Below, in pieces: positions 25,314 to 35,095 of a stretch of 36,343 bases of DNA (the stretch's first letter is position 1; each line of letters starts with the position of its first letter). The notes beneath the pieces are model-generated. The model worked only from the letters and a program-made list of their open reading frames with translations. It had not been told where the DNA came from and made no database searches. The stretch spans positions 1-36,343 of the forward strand of contig NZ_JABSOE010000048.1 in the NCBI RefSeq assembly GCF_013618865.1, written 5' to 3'. Position numbers and translations under genes: made by a program. This DNA comes from Phocaeicola faecicola (lineage in GTDB: Bacteria; Bacteroidota; Bacteroidia; Bacteroidales; Bacteroidaceae).

Positions 25314-27365
25314 TTGGATATGTGGTTGATAAAGTTTGCTTTTATTTGTGTTACAGTGAGTTATAGTTTTGTATCTGTATCTGCTCAGTCTTCGTGGCTG
25401 GAATGGAGCGAAGGCAATGCCGACGAAGGCGGTCCGGCGTTTCAGGAAGAAGAATACGAACGCTTGAGTGAACTGGCAGCCCATCCTTTCAATATCAACA
25501 CCATTACCAAAGAAGAGCTGGAGCAGCTGCCTTTTCTTTCCGATTCCCTGATTGAACACATCCTGTATTACGTATACAAGTACGGTCCGTTGCTCAGTCT
25601 GAACGAATTATGGGGAGTGGAGGGAATGGACTGGCAGACCAACCGATTCTTGCGCGACTTTATTTATATCGGTCCGTCCGGAAAATCTGATTATCGTTTC
25701 TCTTTTAAACACTTTTTGAAATATAATAAACAGGAACTGTTGACAAGGGTGGATATCCCTTTGAACCGGAAGGCGGGTTATGCTTCTTATTCAGCGGAAT
25801 ACCTGGCTGATCATCCCAATAAAAAATACGAGGGCAGTCCGCTTTATCATAATTTCCGGTATCGGATGGAATATCAGAAAAAAGGGTTCGTCGGAGTGAC
25901 TGCGGAAAAAGATGCCGGAGAACCTTTTTTCTCCAAACACAACCGGAAAGGATATGATTTCTATTCTGCTTTTCTGTTTCTGCAGGATATCGGTCGGATC
26001 AAAGCGCTTGCATTAGGAGATTATCGGGCCTGTTTCGGTTACGGACTGGTGATGAACCAGGGGAATTTCACTATGGGTAAACTTGATAGTCCTTTGGCTA
26101 TGAGTCGTTTGGGTAGGGGAATTTCCAGATATTCCTCCCTGTCGGAGTACGGTTATTTTAGGGGAATGGCGACCACGCTTCGGTTAGGAGAAAGGTGGGA
26201 ATGGTCGGTCATGTATGCGTTCAACCGCCTCGATGCAAGTGTGGAAAACTCGTTTATAACCTCGTTGAAAACCGATGGATTTCATCGTTTGAAAAAAGAG
26301 GAAGAAAAGCGTAATTCAGTAACTAATAATATGATTTCAAGTAATTTATATTTTAATACTCCCCGGTTGAAAACTGGAATAACAGTTGTTTATAATGTTT
26401 TCAATAAGGTGTTAAATCCTTCTTTCCGTCCTTATAACCGCTATTATCCGCGGGGAGACCGCTTTTACAATGCAGGTATTTATTACAAATATTTCTTCGG
26501 ACGCTTTGCGTTTTCCGGAGAAACCGCTGTCGACAAGAAGGGGAGGGTTGCTACCCTCGGTCAACTGACTTATTCACCGTCTGTTCATACTTCCTGGCTG
26601 TTTATTAACCGGTTTTATGATAAGAAATATCAGTCCATCTACGGAAATGCTTTTGGAGAGCACAGTCAGCTTCAAAACGAGATTGGTTCGTATATTGGAT
26701 TGGAAACCAGTGTGATTAAGAATATCCGACTATTGGGATACATGGATTTCTTTCATTTTTTCTATCGTAAATTTCAGGTGGATAAAGATCATACCTCGGG
26801 AATGGAGGGAGGATGCCGGATAAGTTATTCACCGGACAATTCACTGATGATGTTAATAAAGTATACGTGTAAAAACAAGCCTAAGAATCTGCTTTTACCG
26901 TCTCAGGAAAAGTATGTGATGCCTCATATCCGCCACCGCATCCAGTTTCAAACCCATTATGCACTTCATTCACACTGGCTGTTGAAATCGAAGGGAGAGT
27001 ATGTGCATACCTCGTATGGAGGCAATCGTCCGGCCGACGGGTGGCTGATTAACGGTGGAGTAAGATGGCAAGGAAAACAGTGGCAGCTGGATGGGAGTGG
27101 GGCCTATTTTTCCACAAGCAGTTTTGATGCACGGGTCTATATGTATGAACCGGGTCTCCTCTATGTCTTTTCGATGCCTTCTTTCTCCGGCAGAGGATAC
27201 CGGCTTGCCTTGAACCTGCGTTATGCTTATAAGAAATGTCTGGTGTTTCAAGGTAAATGGGGATGGACGCATTACAGGGACAGGAACCGGATCGGTACGG
27301 GACTGGAAGCTATTCAGGGGAATGACAAGGCCGACCTTCAATTTCTGTTAAAACTGAAATGGTAG
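25314..27365 (+). CDS. Helix-hairpin-helix plus outer-membrane barrel-like protein
   Basis: The 683-aa product opens with a signal peptide ending SVSAQ. Residues about 55-110 look like a ComEA-type HhH domain (FNINTITKEELEQLPFLSD, YGPLLSLNELWGVEGMD). The remaining 560 residues alternate aromatic-rich strands and turns (FRYRMEYQKKGFVGVTAEKD, FGRFAFSGETAV, SWLFINRFYDKKY, LALNLRYAYKK) and end in LQFLLKLKW, a barrel-like terminal strand. HhH domains usually bind DNA, so an exported HhH joined to a barrel is unusual. The family is annotated in Bacteroidetes mostly as HhH domain protein. The function is unknown; DNA handling at the surface is speculative. Confidence 0.8.
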   Translation: MDMWLIKFAFICVTVSYSFVSVSAQSSWLEWSEGNADEGGPAFQEEEYERLSELAAHPFNINTITKEELEQLPFLSDSLIEHILYYVYKYGPLLSLNELWGVEGMDWQTNRFLRDFIYIGPSGKSDYRFSFKHFLKYNKQELLTRVDIPLNRKAGYASYSAEYLADHPNKKYEGSPLYHNFRYRMEYQKKGFVGVTAEKDAGEPFFSKHNRKGYDFYSAFLFLQDIGRIKALALGDYRACFGYGLVMNQGNFTMGKLDSPLAMSRLGRGISRYSSLSEYGYFRGMATTLRLGERWEWSVMYAFNRLDASVENSFITSLKTDGFHRLKKEEEKRNSVTNNMISSNLYFNTPRLKTGITVVYNVFNKVLNPSFRPYNRYYPRGDRFYNAGIYYKYFFGRFAFSGETAVDKKGRVATLGQLTYSPSVHTSWLFINRFYDKKYQSIYGNAFGEHSQLQNEIGSYIGLETSVIKNIRLLGYMDFFHFFYRKFQVDKDHTSGMEGGCRISYSPDNSLMMLIKYTCKNKPKNLLLPSQEKYVMPHIRHRIQFQTHYALHSHWLLKSKGEYVHTSYGGNRPADGWLINGGVRWQGKQWQLDGSGAYFSTSSFDARVYMYEPGLLYVFSMPSFSGRGYRLALNLRYAYKKCLVFQGKWGWTHYRDRNRIGTGLEAIQGNDKADLQFLLKLKW

Positions 27366-27401
27366 TAGCGGAGAATCGTATACGTTGGATGGGTTTTTCG
27401 C

Positions 27402-27520
27402 TATATTTGCATTGTATGTGAATATAGGATATGGCTTGAGCAACGGCCCGTTCGATCAGGTTATTGCTCTCCTTGTTCGCTATGTATGTAATTTAAACAC
27501 GTGATTGAAGATTGAAAACT
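27402..27520 (+). promoter_or_regulatory. Promoter element and structured leader of the radical SAM gene
   Basis: TATATTTG (27402-27409) fits TAnnTTTG. The roughly 110-nt leader contains GAGCAA and TTGCTC arms that could pair. No riboswitch class was recognised. Confidence 0.4.
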
Positions 27521-28300
27521 ATGGCTACAGTTATTTATCCTTCTCCTATTTTTGGCCCCATTCACAGCCGTCGTCTGGGGATATCATTGGGAATCAACTT
27601 ACTTCCCGGTGACGGAAAATTCTGTTCATTCGACTGCATCTACTGTGAATGCGGATACAATAAAGATCATCGTCCGACTCAGAAACTGCCCACCCGTGAG
27701 GCCGTGCGTGAGGCACTGGAGGCCCGTCTGCAGCGCATGAAGGAGGAAGGGGTGGCTCCTGATGTATTGACCTTTGCCGGTAATGGGGAACCGACGGCTC
27801 ATCCTGATTTCGGTGGAATCATATCGGATACCCTGGCTCTGCGCGACCGTTATTTCCCGGATGCGAAGGTGAGTGTATTGAGTAATTCAACTTTTATTCA
27901 CCGGCCCGAAGTGTTCGAGGCGTTGAAAAGGGTGGATAATAACATCCTGAAACTGGATACCGTGGATATGGAATACATCCGGCGGGTAGACCGTCCGAAC
28001 GGACAGTATGATTTACAGGCAATTATTGAGCGGATGAAAGCGTTTCAGGGACAGCTGATCATTCAGACCATGTTCATGAAGGGATATACCGATGAAGGAG
28101 AGGAGGTAGACAATACTTCCGACCGTTTTGTGTTGCCCTGGATAAAGGTAGTGAAAGAGATTGCTCCCCGGCAGGTGATGATTTATACCATTGACAGGGA
28201 AACTCCCGACCAGTCGCTGAAAAAAGCCACTCATGAAGAGCTCGACCGCATTGTGGATTTGTTGAAAAAGGAAGGCATTTCGGCTACTGCATCGTATTGA
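27521..28300 (+). CDS. Radical SAM protein of the COG0731 type
   Basis: The start is ATG 27521 (MATVIYPSPIFGPIHSRRLG); the in-frame TTG at 27512 is less likely. The 259-aa protein carries the cluster motif CSFDCIYC with Cys35, Cys39 and Cys42, which hold the [4Fe-4S] cluster that cleaves S-adenosylmethionine. The GNGEPTAHPDF motif is the glycine-rich SAM-binding strand. The PIHSRRLGISLGINLLP opening is typical of COG0731 proteins, related to wyosine-type radical SAM enzymes. The substrate is unknown. The gene ends only 13 bp before the repeat unit holding small RNA copy B, which is transcribed towards it. Confidence 0.88.
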   Translation: MATVIYPSPIFGPIHSRRLGISLGINLLPGDGKFCSFDCIYCECGYNKDHRPTQKLPTREAVREALEARLQRMKEEGVAPDVLTFAGNGEPTAHPDFGGIISDTLALRDRYFPDAKVSVLSNSTFIHRPEVFEALKRVDNNILKLDTVDMEYIRRVDRPNGQYDLQAIIERMKAFQGQLIIQTMFMKGYTDEGEEVDNTSDRFVLPWIKVVKEIAPRQVMIYTIDRETPDQSLKKATHEELDRIVDLLKKEGISATASY

Positions 28301-28316
28301 CGAGACATAAGGGCAT

Positions 28317-28379
28317 AAAAAAAGGAGTACCGCTGTACTCCAACCTTTGTTAACCTTAAATCTAATACTATGAAAAACA
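28317..28379 (-). ncRNA. Small RNA, copy B, identical to copy A
   Basis: The 141-bp unit 28314-28454 is identical base for base to 21189-21329. The hairpin GGAGTAC-AGCG-GTACTCC is at 28324-28341 and T7 at 28317-28323 on the minus strand. The flanks differ from those of copy A, so the duplicated unit is exactly promoter plus RNA plus terminator. It is wedged between the radical SAM gene and the SulP terminator. Confidence 0.7.
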
Positions 28380-28384
28380 CAGTG

Positions 28385-28415
28385 CAAAGATACGGACTTC
28401 TGAGTATTCTGCAAA
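28385..28415 (-). promoter_or_regulatory. Promoter of small RNA copy B
   Basis: TTTG (28412-28415), 19 bp, TATCTTTG (28385-28392) on the minus strand, as in copy A. Confidence 0.8.
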
Positions 28416-28486
28416 TAAAACAAGAAAAAACAGGTGTTTTATAACATGTTTTAATAAAAACAGAAGACTTGAAATTTGCTTTAACA

Positions 28487-28534
28487 AAAAGCGTTTCCCT
28501 GTTCATTTGTACATGAAGACAGGGAAACGCTTTT
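28487..28534 (-). terminator. Terminator of the SulP gene
   Basis: AAAAGCGTTTCCCTGT (28487-28502) pairs exactly with ACAGGGAAACGCTTTT (28519-28534). On the minus strand a short T-run follows; it can act in both directions. Confidence 0.85.
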
Positions 28535-28550
28535 CTTTTGGATGGAAATA

Positions 28551-30251
28551 TTACTTTTTCAGTATATTTGTCTGTTCTATTTCACGTCTTGCCACTTCCA
28601 GGGCCTCATTGATGTTGCTGCAGATGTTTTCTTTTCCCAGCAATTCGTAGAAACCTGACTTCTCAAGTACGGCATGTACTTTTTCGTTTACTCCGGAGAG
28701 AATGATGTTGATATTCTCTTTTTGCGACATCTTACACAAGGTAGTAAGGTTGTGAATACCGGTTGAGTCGATGAAAGGCACCTTTCTCATACGGATGATA
28801 CGGATTTGCGGACGGTCGCCCAGGCGGGCCATGATTTCTTCGAATTTGGTAGCGATACCGAAGAAATAAGGACCGTTGATTTCATATACTTCCACTCCCT
28901 GCGGAATGATCAGATGTTCTTCGTGTACTTCCAGATCCGATTCCTTGTTAGGGTCTATCTCGTCGGTGATGACAGAGATTTCAGTCGTTTCCATCACACG
29001 TTTCATGAAGAGTACGCACGCGATGACCAGTCCCACTTCGATGGCAACAGTCAAGTCGAAAATCACTGTCAGGAAGAAAGTAATCAGCAGTACCGTTACG
29101 TCTGATTTCGGGTTTTTCAACAGACCTTTGAACACCCTCCATCCACTCATGTTATACGATACAATGACCAGTACACCTGCCAGACAGGCCATAGGGATAT
29201 ACTGTGCCAGCGGCATCAAGAACAGCAAAATCAACAGCAGGACCACTGCATGTACGATACCTGCAATCGGAGAACGTCCTCCGTTGTTGATGTTTGTCAT
29301 CGTACGGGCAATGGCTCCGGTAGCCGGAATACCTCCGAACAGCGGAGTGGCCAGATTGGCGATACCCTGTGCAATCAGTTCCGTATTGGAGTCGTGGCGG
29401 TCGCCGATGACACCGTCGGCTACGGCTGCAGACAGCAGCGATTCGATGGCGCCCAGTACGGCAATGGTAATGGCTACCGGGAACAGGTTTTTCACAGCCT
29501 CCCAGTCGAGTTGAGGTACGGCTGCTTCCGGCAACTGGGCCTGGATGCTGAAGCGGTCACCGATTGTGTCAATGCAAGTGATGCCCCCGTACATTTTCAG
29601 GAAATACACACCTACCGTCACCAGGATGATGGCTACCAGTGAACCGGGAACCTTCTTCGAGAATTTAGGAGTAATGGCAATGATAAATACACTGACAACG
29701 CTCACTATCACGTTCCACCAGTTTACCGTATCGAAATGATGGAAGTACAAGATCCATTTGCCGATAAAGTCTCCCGGAATCTTTTCATCGCCAAACTGCA
29801 GACCGAAAATGTCGGCAATCTGAGTGGTAAAGATGGTTACGGCGATACCGCTCGTAAATCCCACGATAATCGGGTAGGGAATAAACTTGATGACGGTACC
29901 CAGTTTGAAAACGCCCAGTAAGATGAGCAGTACCCCTGCCATCATGGTGGCAATCATCAGTCCTTCGAGGCCGTATTCCTGAATGATACCATAAATAATG
30001 ACGATAAAGGCTCCGGTCGGTCCTCCGATCTGTACCTTGCTGCCCCCCAGGAACGAAATGATAAATCCGGCGATAATGGCTGTGATAATACCTTTTTCAG
30101 GACTTACTCCGGAGGCGATACCGAAGGCAATGGCTAAAGGAAGTGCCACAATACCTACAATGATACCTGCCATCAGGTCGGTCATGAAATCGGCCTTGCT
30201 GTAATGTTTCAGCGTGTCGAATAATTTCGGTTTGAATTCAAATGCTTTCAT
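28551..30251 (-). CDS. SulP-family anion transporter with STAS domain
   Basis: The 566-aa inner-membrane protein has an N-terminal SLC26/SulP transport domain with about 12-14 helices (MTDLMAGIIVGIVALPLAIA; VQIGGPTGAFIVIIYGI; NLATPLFGGIPATGAIARTMTN). A cytoplasmic STAS domain (about residues 450-560) contains RKVPFIDSTGIHNLTTL with the conserved DSTG loop. The family carries sulfate, bicarbonate, dicarboxylates or chloride. The cargo cannot be told here, and no sulfate assimilation or carbonic anhydrase gene is adjacent. It is divergent from rubrerythrin. Confidence 0.93.
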   Translation of the reverse strand: MKAFEFKPKLFDTLKHYSKADFMTDLMAGIIVGIVALPLAIAFGIASGVSPEKGIITAIIAGFIISFLGGSKVQIGGPTGAFIVIIYGIIQEYGLEGLMIATMMAGVLLILLGVFKLGTVIKFIPYPIIVGFTSGIAVTIFTTQIADIFGLQFGDEKIPGDFIGKWILYFHHFDTVNWWNVIVSVVSVFIIAITPKFSKKVPGSLVAIILVTVGVYFLKMYGGITCIDTIGDRFSIQAQLPEAAVPQLDWEAVKNLFPVAITIAVLGAIESLLSAAVADGVIGDRHDSNTELIAQGIANLATPLFGGIPATGAIARTMTNINNGGRSPIAGIVHAVVLLLILLFLMPLAQYIPMACLAGVLVIVSYNMSGWRVFKGLLKNPKSDVTVLLITFFLTVIFDLTVAIEVGLVIACVLFMKRVMETTEISVITDEIDPNKESDLEVHEEHLIIPQGVEVYEINGPYFFGIATKFEEIMARLGDRPQIRIIRMRKVPFIDSTGIHNLTTLCKMSQKENINIILSGVNEKVHAVLEKSGFYELLGKENICSNINEALEVARREIEQTNILKK

Positions 30252-30288
30252 ATTATGTTGTAAATGTTATAAATTACAAAAAGAAGTG

Positions 30289-30296
30289 CAAAAGTA
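30289..30296 (-). promoter_or_regulatory. Promoter -7 element of the SulP gene
   Basis: TACTTTTG on the minus strand, about 38 bp ahead of the start at 30251; no clear upstream TTTG. Confidence 0.5.
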
Positions 30297-30410
30297 TATA
30301 ATAATTCGAACATTCTTTATATTATAAGGTTATATTTATATAAAGGGAATTTAAAATATTAATATATCCTAAAAGTAAATTGTAATCATTACAAATTTGA
30401 AAAAAAATAC

Positions 30411-30418
30411 TACCTTTG
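30411..30418 (+). promoter_or_regulatory. Promoter -7 element of rubrerythrin
   Basis: TACCTTTG fits TAnnTTTG, 51 bp before the start; the nearest TTTG (30396-30399) is too close to be the -33 element. Confidence 0.55.
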
Positions 30419-30469
30419 CAATATCAAATTAAAAACGAAGAATTATTAACCAACTAAATAACTACGATT

Positions 30470-31048
30470 ATGGAAAAAAGCATTAAAGGAACAAGAACTG
30501 AGAAGAATTTGGCGATTTCATTTGCAGGTGAATCACAGGCCAGAATGAGATATACTTACTTTGCAAGTGTAGCAAAGAAAGAAGGTTTTGAACAGATTTC
30601 AGCAATCTTTACAGAAACAGCTGACCAGGAAAAAGAACATGCAAAACGTATGTTCAAATGGCTGGAAGGCGGTATGGTAGAAATTACTGCAAGCTACCCG
30701 GCTGGTGTAATCGGTACTACTTTCGAAAACCTGAAGGCTGCGGCTGCCGGTGAAAACGAAGAGTGGTCTTTGGATTATCCGAAGTTTGCTGACATTGCCG
30801 ACGAAGAAGGTTTCCCGGCTATCGCTAAGATGTACCGCGAAATTGCCGTAGCAGAAAAGGGTCACGAAGAAAGATACCTGGCTTTGGCAAAGAACATCGA
30901 AGAAGGAAAGGTATTTATGAAGGATGTGGAAACTGTATGGCAGTGCCGTAACTGCGGTTACTTGTATGTAGGTACTGCAGCTCCTGAAATCTGTCCGGCT
31001 TGCTTGCATCCACAGGCTTATTTTGAAGTAAAGAAGAACAACTATTAA
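30470..31048 (+). CDS. rbr: Rubrerythrin
   Basis: Rubrerythrin is a cytoplasmic non-haem iron peroxidase that protects anaerobes from hydrogen peroxide. The 192-aa protein has a ferritin-like four-helix domain with diiron ligands in helices ESQARMRYTYFASVAKKEG, ETADQEKEHAKRM, PAIAKMYREI and EKGHEERY. A C-terminal rubredoxin-like domain has a Cys4 iron site at Cys159, Cys162, Cys175 and Cys178 (CRNCG and CPAC). The whole set of ligands is present. Strong expression is likely given the A-rich upstream region and purine-rich leader. It is monocistronic, with a terminator at 31086. Confidence 0.97.
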   Translation: MEKSIKGTRTEKNLAISFAGESQARMRYTYFASVAKKEGFEQISAIFTETADQEKEHAKRMFKWLEGGMVEITASYPAGVIGTTFENLKAAAAGENEEWSLDYPKFADIADEEGFPAIAKMYREIAVAEKGHEERYLALAKNIEEGKVFMKDVETVWQCRNCGYLYVGTAAPEICPACLHPQAYFEVKKNNY

Positions 31049-31085
31049 TGTAGTATTCCAAACTGTTCTGAGAAGTAGATAATAT

Positions 31086-31139
31086 GGCAGGGAAGCTTTG
31101 TCGGTCGCACAGGGATTGAAAAGTTTCCTTGCCTTTTTT
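31086..31139 (+). terminator. Terminator of rubrerythrin
   Basis: GGCAGGGAAGCTT (31086-31098) pairs with AAGTTTCCTTGCC (31121-31133) with two G-T pairs, followed by TTTTTT. Confidence 0.85.
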
Positions 31140-31177
31140 CTCATCTGAAAGGGGATGAAAATACCTATTTTAAGGTA

Positions 31178-31208
31178 TTGCATTGTGTTTCAGAACTTGG
31201 CAACTTTG
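31178..31208 (+). promoter_or_regulatory. Likely promoter of eno
   Basis: TTG (31178-31180), 20 bp, then CAACTTTG (31201-31208), one base off TAnnTTTG, about 40 bp before the start. Confidence 0.5.
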
Positions 31209-31235
31209 TAAGGAAAAAACAAATCATCAATTTAA

Positions 31236-32528
<1,293 letters not shown>

Positions 32529-32564
32529 ATAAGCATGATATAAAAAAATTGGGTTAACAAAAAT

Positions 32565-32605
32565 ATCGGGTAATTCCAGCTTTGTGCCGGAATTACCCGA
32601 TTATT
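32565..32605 (+). terminator. Terminator between eno and the helicase
   Basis: ATCGGGTAATTCC (32565-32577) pairs exactly with GGAATTACCCGAT (32589-32601), then TATTTT; it probably serves both convergent genes. Confidence 0.85.
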
Positions 32606-32642
32606 TTGTATCAGCCGATACGGTTATTGTTATTACAGGTCA

Positions 32643-34568
32643 TTATTTCTTGCGTTTTTTACGCTTCGCCCAGCCTTCCTCCATGAAATCCGGTTCCATG
32701 CGACGGAAATCCTTGTCGTCATCGTGCTGGAAGAACTGCTTCCAGTCGTCTTTCCGTTTCGGGCCGCGTGCGGCTGTATATCCGCGTTCTTCCCGACTGG
32801 GTTTTTCCTTCTTTCCGGCTGCTTCTTTCTTCTCTTTCTTTTCCTTGGAGGTATTTTTACCTTCTGCGGCATTTTCTTTCCGGCTGCGCTTCTTTCCGCT
32901 CTTGTCGCTCTTGCCGTTGTTTTCTCCTGCCACTTCCACAATCACTTTTCTGCCACCGTTCAGTACCACCTTGTTCAAGGCCTTGATTACCATCGGTGCC
33001 TGACTTTCAATGATTTCGAAGAAAGAGAAATTCTGCATCAGGTCGATCCGGCCAATCTGGATATGCTCTTTTTTCAGGTTGCGGTTCACCAGTTCGATGA
33101 TCTGGTTGGCATAGAAACCGTCCGTTTTTCCCAGATTGAGGAACAGACGGGTATAACCCTTCTCTGCCTTCCGGGCCGTTTTCTCACGGTCGGTTCCCCG
33201 GTCTTTCCGTTCCTTGGCTTCTCCCTTCTTATCGTTCGACTTAGGCTGTTCAATCTCAGGTGCATTCTTGTAGTAGTTCAGGAAGCGGTTGAACTCCATT
33301 GATACCACTCTCTTGATCAGGTCCTCTTTGCTCAGCCATTCCAGTTTGCGGTAGATGTTCGGAAGGAAAGCCTCGATTTCCTCTTCGTCCACCTTCACCT
33401 TTTCGATGTCATCGATGACTTTAATCAACTGCTGTTCACAGATGGCCTGTCCGCTGGGGAGGATGCCTATTTCAAACTTCTTTTTGATGATGCGTTCGAT
33501 TTCCTTCATTTTGCTCTTTTCGCGCAGGTTCATGATGGCAATCGAAATACCCGTCTTTCCGGCACGTCCCGTACGTCCGCTCCGGTGAGTATAACTTTCC
33601 GTATCGTCGGGCAGTGCATAGTTGATGACGTGCGTCAGGTCGTTTACGTCAAGTCCGCGTGCAGCCACATCCGTAGCTACCAGCAGTTGCAGATGGCGCT
33701 GGCGGAATTTCTGCATGACCAGATCGCGCTGCGCCTGGCTCAGTTCTCCGTGCAGTGAGTCGGCATTGTATCCGTCCTGAATCAGCTTGTCGGCGATTTC
33801 CTGTGTTTCCTTTCGGGTACGGCAGAAAATGATACCGTAAATCTGCGGATAAAAATCCACTACGCGCTTCAGTGCCAGGTACTTGTCCTTGGCATGCACG
33901 ATATAGGCAATATGGTGTACGTTCTTGCTTCCTTCATTCTTGGTACCGATGGTAATTTCCTTGGCATTGTGCAGGTAAGTCTGTGCAATGCGTGAGATTT
34001 CCGGACTCATGGTAGCCGAGAACATCAGGGTGTTGCGGTCTTCCGGAACCTGTTCCAGAATGGCGTTGATACTCTCGGTGAAACCCATGTTCAGCATTTC
34101 ATCCGCTTCGTCCATTACCACGTCCTGAATGGTTTCCAGACGAGCCACTTTGCGCTCCATCAGGTCAATCAGTCGTCCCGGAGTAGCCACAATAATGTGT
34201 ACTCCTTTTTTCAGACTGCGTATCTGGCTGTCAATGGATGAGCCGCCATATACAGGAAGTATTTTAAGGTTGGTAATATACTTGGAGTAATCCGTCAGGT
34301 CACCTGCAATCTGCAGGCAGAGTTCACGGGTCGGACACAGAATAAGTGCCTGAGGCACACAGTTCTTTACATCAATTTTCTGAATCAGCGGCAGACCAAA
34401 TGCGGCTGTTTTTCCGGTTCCGGTTTGCGCCAGAGCCACTACATCGTTGCGGTTTCCCAGCAAATACGGTATCACTTCTTCTTGTACAGGCATCGGGTAT
34501 TCATACCCCATTTCTTCAATCGCCTGGCGTATTTCTGCAGAAACGCCGAGTTCTTCAAATGTCTTCAT
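32643..34568 (-). CDS. DEAD-box RNA helicase with DbpA-like RNA-binding domain
   Basis: The 641-aa protein has all helicase motifs: Q motif around MPVQEEVIPYL, motif I AQTGTGKT (47-54), PTRELCLQIAGD, motif II VMDEADEMLNMGF with DEAD at 153-156, SAT, and motif VI HRSGRTGRAGKTG. An RNA-binding domain of the DbpA/CsdA type follows (YTRLFLNLGKTDGFYANQI; IGRIDLMQNFSFFEI). The last 90 residues are a Lys/Glu-rich disordered tail (KEKKEKKEAAGKKEKPSRE). Such enzymes remodel rRNA during ribosome assembly or at low temperature. It has its own promoter element at 34594. Confidence 0.95.
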   Translation of the reverse strand: MKTFEELGVSAEIRQAIEEMGYEYPMPVQEEVIPYLLGNRNDVVALAQTGTGKTAAFGLPLIQKIDVKNCVPQALILCPTRELCLQIAGDLTDYSKYITNLKILPVYGGSSIDSQIRSLKKGVHIIVATPGRLIDLMERKVARLETIQDVVMDEADEMLNMGFTESINAILEQVPEDRNTLMFSATMSPEISRIAQTYLHNAKEITIGTKNEGSKNVHHIAYIVHAKDKYLALKRVVDFYPQIYGIIFCRTRKETQEIADKLIQDGYNADSLHGELSQAQRDLVMQKFRQRHLQLLVATDVAARGLDVNDLTHVINYALPDDTESYTHRSGRTGRAGKTGISIAIMNLREKSKMKEIERIIKKKFEIGILPSGQAICEQQLIKVIDDIEKVKVDEEEIEAFLPNIYRKLEWLSKEDLIKRVVSMEFNRFLNYYKNAPEIEQPKSNDKKGEAKERKDRGTDREKTARKAEKGYTRLFLNLGKTDGFYANQIIELVNRNLKKEHIQIGRIDLMQNFSFFEIIESQAPMVIKALNKVVLNGGRKVIVEVAGENNGKSDKSGKKRSRKENAAEGKNTSKEKKEKKEAAGKKEKPSREERGYTAARGPKRKDDWKQFFQHDDDKDFRRMEPDFMEEGWAKRKKRKK

Positions 34569-34593
34569 TTATTTCAAATATCTAATTCGGCTG

Positions 34594-34601
34594 CAAAGAT
34601 A
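34594..34601 (-). promoter_or_regulatory. Promoter -7 element of the helicase gene
   Basis: TATCTTTG on the minus strand, about 26 bp ahead of the ATG at 34568. Confidence 0.6.
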
Positions 34602-34654
34602 CGGACATTTAATGGATTATCTGCTATAAGAGTGCAGGTATTTGTGGCAGTGTC

Positions 34655-34760
34655 ATGAGTTTCAGCGTTTCATGCTTGTGAAACTTCAGTTGCACTGTCA
34701 GGAAACTTGAGTTTCACAGTCTTGCAACTCGAATATCAAGGCCGTGAAACTTTTTCATAA
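34655..34760. repeat. Cluster of GTTTCA/TGAAAC palindromic repeats
   Basis: GTTTCA or its complement TGAAAC (also shortened as GAAAC) recurs several times. Two hairpins stand out: GTTTCA-TGCTTG-TGAAAC (34667-34684), and a larger one with outer arms AGTTGCA (34688-34694) and TGCAACT (34723-34729) and inner arms CTGT..GAAACT and AGTTTC..ACAG. It lies between the helicase promoter and the small membrane protein gene. No gene was seen in it. Confidence 0.5.
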
Positions 34761-34802
34761 AGTAGAGGAGGGCGGAAATGCAAGGTGTTGTCGCCGCAGC
34801 GA

Positions 34803-35045
34803 TTACTCTTCCTTTTTATTTTCCAGCCTTTTCCACCATTTGGTGTATTTCCGGGTGACTTTGTAGAAGACAAAGGTACCCAGATAGAGCCAGATGATGC
34901 TGGCAGTGGTGCGCCATCCGTGACTTTCAATGAGCGGGAAGAAAGTCAGAAAACAGATGATTTCCATTATGATAAGCATGGAAATAAAACTGATGGTCAG
35001 GTAAAGAAAGGCCATCGGGCGTCCGTAGTTGCTCCAGTGTTTCAT
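34803..35045 (-). CDS. Small two-helix membrane protein
   Basis: The 80-aa protein has two predicted membrane helices (MAFLYLTISFISMLIIMEII and ASIIWLYLGTFVFY) and a basic, charged tail, RKYTKWWKRLENKKEE, probably cytoplasmic. I did not recognise a family. It starts 50 bp after the CPBP protease stop on the same strand and is probably co-transcribed with it. Confidence 0.6.
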   Translation of the reverse strand: MKHWSNYGRPMAFLYLTISFISMLIIMEIICFLTFFPLIESHGWRTTASIIWLYLGTFVFYKVTRKYTKWWKRLENKKEE

Positions 35046-35095
35046 AATTGGCAGGTATTAGAAGGTTTGGGTGATAAGGTTGCTGGCTTGTAGGC

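Noticed and set aside
32584..33302. Plus-strand frames opposite the helicase C-terminus
   Set aside because: They are shadows of the Lys-rich tail and the RNA-binding domain of the helicase.
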